Shown here piece after piece: positions 23,293 through 26,353 of a stretch of DNA of 26,353 nucleotides. The translations under genes and the position numbers were made by a program. Each line of letters begins with the position of its first letter. Position 1 is the first letter of the stretch. Source of the DNA: UBA5486 sp036744795 (GTDB lineage Bacteria > Bacillota > UBA4882 > UBA10575); the NCBI GenBank assembly GCA_036744795.1, contig DAIOHK010000032.1, forward strand, positions 1-26,353. The letters run 5' to 3'. The notes under the pieces were generated by a model. That model ran no database searches. It worked only from the letters and a program-made list of their open reading frames with translations, and had not been told where the DNA came from.

Positions 23293-23420
23293 GGTAATGT
23301 TTTTAAAAGTCGTACACTTTAGCAAGTTGGGGTACAATGAAAGGATGAAAATAGTGTTTTTATCCGTAGCTTACAAAGGCTGTCATTTTATACGAGCGAC
23401 TAGATTCGAGCTGCAGTCTA

Positions 23421-23451
23421 AAAAGGCCCGCTTTCTTCTGCGGGTTTTTTT
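23421..23451 (+). terminator. Rho-independent terminator after the nitroreductase gene
   Basis: CCCGC (23427-23431) and GCGGG (23440-23444), 8-nt loop, A-run before and seven T after. Confidence 0.85.
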
Positions 23452-23466
23452 AGCTCATTCTAATTT

Positions 23467-23583
23467 AAGGAATTGAATAATTCAATTATTTAAGATTAGA
23501 ACACAATATATTGATAGACTAATATAAGAAAAACACTATGTATTGTGGTCAAATACACAATTAAGGTAATTATGCAATTCCCT
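23467..23583 (-). repeat. AT-rich inverted-end element, copy D (opposite orientation)
   Basis: The right side reads AAGGTAATTATGCAATTCCC, whose complement (GGGAATTGCATAATTACCTT) matches the left end of copy A at 19 of 20 bases. The left side, AAGGAATTGAATAATTCAATT, is the other end. At 117 bp it is the longest copy. It lies upstream of dnaX. Confidence 0.75.
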
Positions 23584-23814
23584 CAATTGCTTGATTATTA
23601 GTTAGCCTTTTACAAACTAGATACGAGTATCAAGCTGAGTGCTCTAAACAAACCCCAAAAGGCTGACTTTCAATAACTAGTAATAAGTATTGAGAAAGTA
23701 TTCTTAAAAGTGATTAATAAAAAAGGATATTAATATAAATAAACGAACTTTATTTAGGTATGCATGATTAGCGAGAATGCAATTTATACTAATCTGAAAA
23801 AGGCGTGAAATTTA

Positions 23815-25461
23815 TTGGAGTATCTCAGTCTTTATCGTAAATGGCGGCCACAGAGTTTTGGTGAGGGTTTTGTTGGGCAGGAGCATGTAGTTAGGACCCT
23901 GCGGAATGCTATAAACCAAAACCAAGTGGCTCATGCTTATCTTTTTACCGGTCCACGCGGTACCGGGAAAACCTCAGCAGCTAAAATTCTAGCTAAGGCT
24001 GTGAATTGTACAGAGCGCGGCGAAAACCCGGATCCCTGTAATCATTGTCCCAGTTGTCAACGGATCAATGACGGGGTTTCCCTCGATGTTTTAGAGATTG
24101 ATGGTGCCTCAAATCGTGGGATCGATGAGATCCGCGAATTAAGAGAGAAAGTAAAGTTTGCTCCGGTAGAAGGTAATTACAAGGTCTATATCATCGATGA
24201 AGTTCACATGTTGACTACCGAAGCTTTTAATGCTTTATTAAAAACTCTAGAGGAGCCACCGTCCCATGTAATTTTTATCTTTGCAACGACCGAAATCCAC
24301 AAAGTTCCATCTACGATCTTATCCCGTTGTCAACGTTTTGATTTTAAGCGTTTAACTTCGAAAGAGATCTTTGAGCACCTCTCCTATTTGGTAAAGCAGG
24401 AAAATTTCAATGCTGATGAGGAAGCCCTGTGGTTAATTGGTAGTGAGGTGGATGGCGGGTTACGGGATGCAATTGGCCTTTTAGAACAGTGTATCTCTTT
24501 TGCTGAAGGAAAACTTACAACTAAAGATGTCCGTGCCGTCCTGGGATTAGTAGAAAACGAAGCCCTTTTTTCTCTAGCAAGGGCAGTAGCCACACATGAT
24601 CTGGTGAATGGTTTTCAGGTGATAAATAAGGCACAAAAAGAAGGGAAAGATTTAGCTTTATTTTCCCGACAGGCAGCAAAATTTTTCCGAGATTTACTTC
24701 TTTTGCTGGTGGCGGAGACAGAGGCGGAACTCCCTGTAGCACTAGATCCTTCGGAAAAAGAGTCGGCAAAAGAGATTGCCGAGTCGATTGGAATCGCTCA
24801 ACTACAAAAAGGGATTGACCTTTTTTTGGAAGCAGGATTATCAAGTAGAAGGGGTAGTGAAGGGAGTCTACCACTGGAGATAGCTTTTATCCGTCTGGCC
24901 ACGGAAGAAGAGGAAACACGTTCCTTTAAGAAAATTAGCAGGCGCCTTGACCGTTTTGAAGAACGCCTGGCTATACTAGAAAAGGGTGCTACCCAGCTTC
25001 CACATCTTTCAGACGAGAAACCGGAGAAATCGGAGAAAGCACCGGAATTAAAACCGCAAGTTATTAGCAAAAAAGAGAAACCGACTATTAAACCAACAAG
25101 TACTATTGAAAATACCGGAACGCTTAGTGAATTTGAGTTTTGGGAAGAAGTTCTAGAGGAAGTTAAGGAGAAAAAGAGAACAGTCGAGGCTTTACTCCGG
25201 GAGGGGGAACCAAAAGGCCTTCGTGGAAACCAACTAGAGATAGAATTCACCCTTAAGTTTCATTGGGAAAAGATTAGGGAGCCTGGATACTCTAATATCG
25301 TAAGGGAAGCATTAGAAGAAGTTACGGGAAAACAGATCATCCCTAAATTTATTTTAATAGATAAACAAGCAAAGAAAGAAGAAAACCAACCTGAACTTCT
25401 CCGGAAAACTTTAGAGCTTTTTGGCGGTGAGGTTAAAGAGATCGAAGAGGAGGATATTTAA
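23815..25461 (+). CDS. dnaX: DNA polymerase III subunit gamma/tau
   Basis: A 548-residue clamp-loader ATPase starting at TTG behind AAGGCGTG. It begins EYLSLYRKWRP like most DnaX proteins. Walker A GPRGTGKT is at 46-53, the zinc module uses Cys65, Cys75, Cys78 and Cys81, Walker B YIIDEVHML is at 125-133, sensor 1 IFATTE at 155-160, and the SRC arginine finger at 170-172. Clamp-loader domain III covers about 225-345, then a charged linker (about 385-440) and a C-terminal domain in the tau position. A run of six A followed by G occurs in the linker (25069-25075, codons 419-420). A -1 shift there would end after a few codons, giving a gamma-sized product. It is immediately followed by ybaB. Confidence 0.97.
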   Translation: MEYLSLYRKWRPQSFGEGFVGQEHVVRTLRNAINQNQVAHAYLFTGPRGTGKTSAAKILAKAVNCTERGENPDPCNHCPSCQRINDGVSLDVLEIDGASNRGIDEIRELREKVKFAPVEGNYKVYIIDEVHMLTTEAFNALLKTLEEPPSHVIFIFATTEIHKVPSTILSRCQRFDFKRLTSKEIFEHLSYLVKQENFNADEEALWLIGSEVDGGLRDAIGLLEQCISFAEGKLTTKDVRAVLGLVENEALFSLARAVATHDLVNGFQVINKAQKEGKDLALFSRQAAKFFRDLLLLLVAETEAELPVALDPSEKESAKEIAESIGIAQLQKGIDLFLEAGLSSRRGSEGSLPLEIAFIRLATEEEETRSFKKISRRLDRFEERLAILEKGATQLPHLSDEKPEKSEKAPELKPQVISKKEKPTIKPTSTIENTGTLSEFEFWEEVLEEVKEKKRTVEALLREGEPKGLRGNQLEIEFTLKFHWEKIREPGYSNIVREALEEVTGKQIIPKFILIDKQAKKEENQPELLRKTLELFGGEVKEIEEEDI

Positions 25462-25779
25462 ATGGCAAATATGCAAAAGGCATTCAAACAGATTCAAAAA
25501 ATGCAAGCTGAAATGGAACGGGTCCAGAATGAATTGGGAGAAAAAACAGTGACAGCAACTTCTGGTGGCGGTGTTGTTTCTGTTGAAATCAGTGGTACCT
25601 TAGAGATAAAAAAAGTAGACATCCAACCAGAAGCAATGGAAGACCAGGAGATGCTAGAGGATCTGCTAGTAGCAGCTGTTAATGAAGCAATCAGGCAGGC
25701 ACAAGAACTTTCAACCACAGAGATGGCAAAAGTTACTGGTAACTTGAAGATCCCCGGTTTACCCGGAGGGTTGTTTTAA
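25462..25779 (+). CDS. ybaB: YbaB/EbfC nucleoid-associated protein
   Basis: A 105-residue protein, full length. It has an N-terminal helix rich in Met, Gln and Lys (MQKAFKQIQKMQAEMERVQNEL cut into parts: 4-15 and 16-25), then the TVTATSGGGVVSVEISG core and the C-terminal KIPGLPGGLF typical of the family. It is a dimeric DNA-binding protein. Its position between dnaX and recR is the standard arrangement in many bacteria. The start abuts the dnaX stop directly and uses GAGGAGG inside the end of dnaX, so translation is coupled. Confidence 0.96.
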   Translation: MANMQKAFKQIQKMQAEMERVQNELGEKTVTATSGGGVVSVEISGTLEIKKVDIQPEAMEDQEMLEDLLVAAVNEAIRQAQELSTTEMAKVTGNLKIPGLPGGLF

Positions 25780-25792
25780 CGGTTGATTGAAG

Positions 25793-26353
25793 ATGAATTA
25801 TTATCCTAAACCCATGAGTAAGCTCATTAATGAGCTGGCAAAACTACCGGGAATTGGGCCAAAGACTGCTCAAAGGCTAGCCTTTCACCTTTTTGAATCC
25901 CCCCGAGATGATGTAGTAAAGCTCGCAACATCAATGGTGGAGGCGAAAGAGACTCTGAAGTTTTGTGATGTCTGTGGTCATCTTACCGAAAATTCCCCTT
26001 GCGAACTCTGCCAGGATGAAACTAGAGACCACAAAAGTCTATGTGTGGTGGAAGAACCGAAAGATGTTATTGCCCTGGAAAAAACCAGAGAATTCAAGGG
26101 GATTTATCATGTTTTACACGGTGCACTTTCTCCTTTAGAAGGGATTGGCCCTGAAGAGCTAACCATTAAGAAGCTACTTGAAAGATTACAGACCGGGAAG
26201 ATTAATGAAGTTATCCTGGCCTGCGACCCTGATATGGAAGGGGAGGCCACAGCCTTATATTTGGCAAGAATAATCAAGCCGCTACAGATTAAAGTTACCC
26301 GCCTGGCAAGAGGACTCCCGATCGGAGGAGATCTGGAATATATTGATGAAGTG
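25793..26353 (+). CDS. recR: Recombination protein RecR (3' end beyond the window)
   Basis: 187 codons are visible from ATG 25793; the usual length is about 198, so roughly a dozen residues lie beyond the edge. A helix-hairpin-helix LPGIGPKTAQRLAFHL is at about 17-32. A C4 zinc finger follows (CDVC...CELC, about 56-71). The Toprim domain starts with LCVVEEPKDV near 83, then HGALSPLEGIGPEEL near 105-119 and the acidic PDMEGEATALYLARI near 143-157. RecR with RecO loads RecA at gaps and breaks. It starts 13 nt after ybaB without a clear ribosome binding site close to the ATG, which suggests translational coupling to ybaB. Confidence 0.97.
   Translation, partial: MNYYPKPMSKLINELAKLPGIGPKTAQRLAFHLFESPRDDVVKLATSMVEAKETLKFCDVCGHLTENSPCELCQDETRDHKSLCVVEEPKDVIALEKTREFKGIYHVLHGALSPLEGIGPEELTIKKLLERLQTGKINEVILACDPDMEGEATALYLARIIKPLQIKVTRLARGLPIGGDLEYIDEV

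Larger units (their letters stand above)
23293..23814 (+). other. Intergenic region before dnaX, no gene seen
   Basis: About 520 bp holding a terminator (23421-23451) and repeat copy D (23467-23583). Firmicutes often carry the small SRP RNA gene just upstream of dnaX; its conserved GGTCCGGAAGGAAGCAGC-type core is not present here. A word TAGTCGCTCG on the minus strand near 23387-23396 recalls the GTCGCTC repeats but is too short to call. 23584-23814 is AT-rich with no recognised structure. Confidence 0.5.

Noticed and set aside
23270..23476. 68-codon ORF behind the nitroreductase gene
   Set aside because: It overlaps the end of the nitroreductase gene and runs through the terminator at 23421-23451.
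11481..23583. CRISPR array suggested by several similar AT-rich repeats
   Set aside because: The copies are kilobases apart, vary in length and interior, and are not regularly spaced; no cas gene is present.
23293..23814. Small SRP RNA gene expected upstream of dnaX
   Set aside because: The conserved core of SRP RNA is not present and no long two-arm fold with the right loop was seen.

Overview
The window looks like a piece of an AT-rich genome from a Firmicutes-lineage anaerobe that probably has two membranes. The dnaX-ybaB-recR order at the right end, purine-rich ribosome binding sites, frequent TTG/GTG starts and U-tract terminators fit Firmicutes. Two TolC-type proteins, and a sugar-binding protein whose signal peptide lacks a lipobox cysteine, point to an outer membrane and a periplasm (Halanaerobiales, Limnochordia-like or similar; the exact taxon is an inference).

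Layout. 1-460: no convincing gene, but two palindromic repeat structures, one about 210 bp long, closed by a terminator. 701-6155: a tightly packed five-gene efflux operon (two TolC-like proteins, a MacA-type adaptor, a MacB-type ATPase and a MacB-type permease). Just behind it (6180-6232) lies a copied scrap of the 3' end of the sugar-binding protein gene found at 12.6 kb, together with a similar terminator. 6390-12655: a DeoR-family regulator and a ribose-type ABC importer with two different double-domain ATPases, one permease and one binding protein, split into two units by a strong terminator. 12992-19142: a YheO/DauR-type regulator, a 41-codon small ORF, RidA, 2,3-diaminopropionate ammonia-lyase (YgeX), a YfcC-family carrier and a YgeY-family M20 hydrolase. 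19227-21314 (minus strand): a chemoreceptor. 21760-23292: carbamate kinase and a nitroreductase. 23815-26353: dnaX, ybaB and recR (recR is cut by the window end).

How the genes may work together. YgeX converts diaminopropionate to pyruvate and ammonia through 2-aminoacrylate, RidA removes the reactive enamine/imine, YfcC probably carries the amino acid or a derivative, YgeY probably hydrolyses an amide or carbamoyl precursor, and carbamate kinase could recover ATP from carbamoyl phosphate. This is a cut-down relative of the ygeX-ygeY-ygeW purine/urate loci: no YgeW-type carbamoyltransferase and no molybdenum hydroxylase is present here.

Non-coding layer. Four copies of a roughly 90-117 bp AT-rich element with inverted ends sit in intergenic leaders, including upstream of the DauR-like regulator, the chemoreceptor and dnaX. 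A second family of palindromes built on GTCGCTCACGC occurs at least four times. Both look like small non-autonomous mobile or REP-like repeats; no transposase is encoded in the window.
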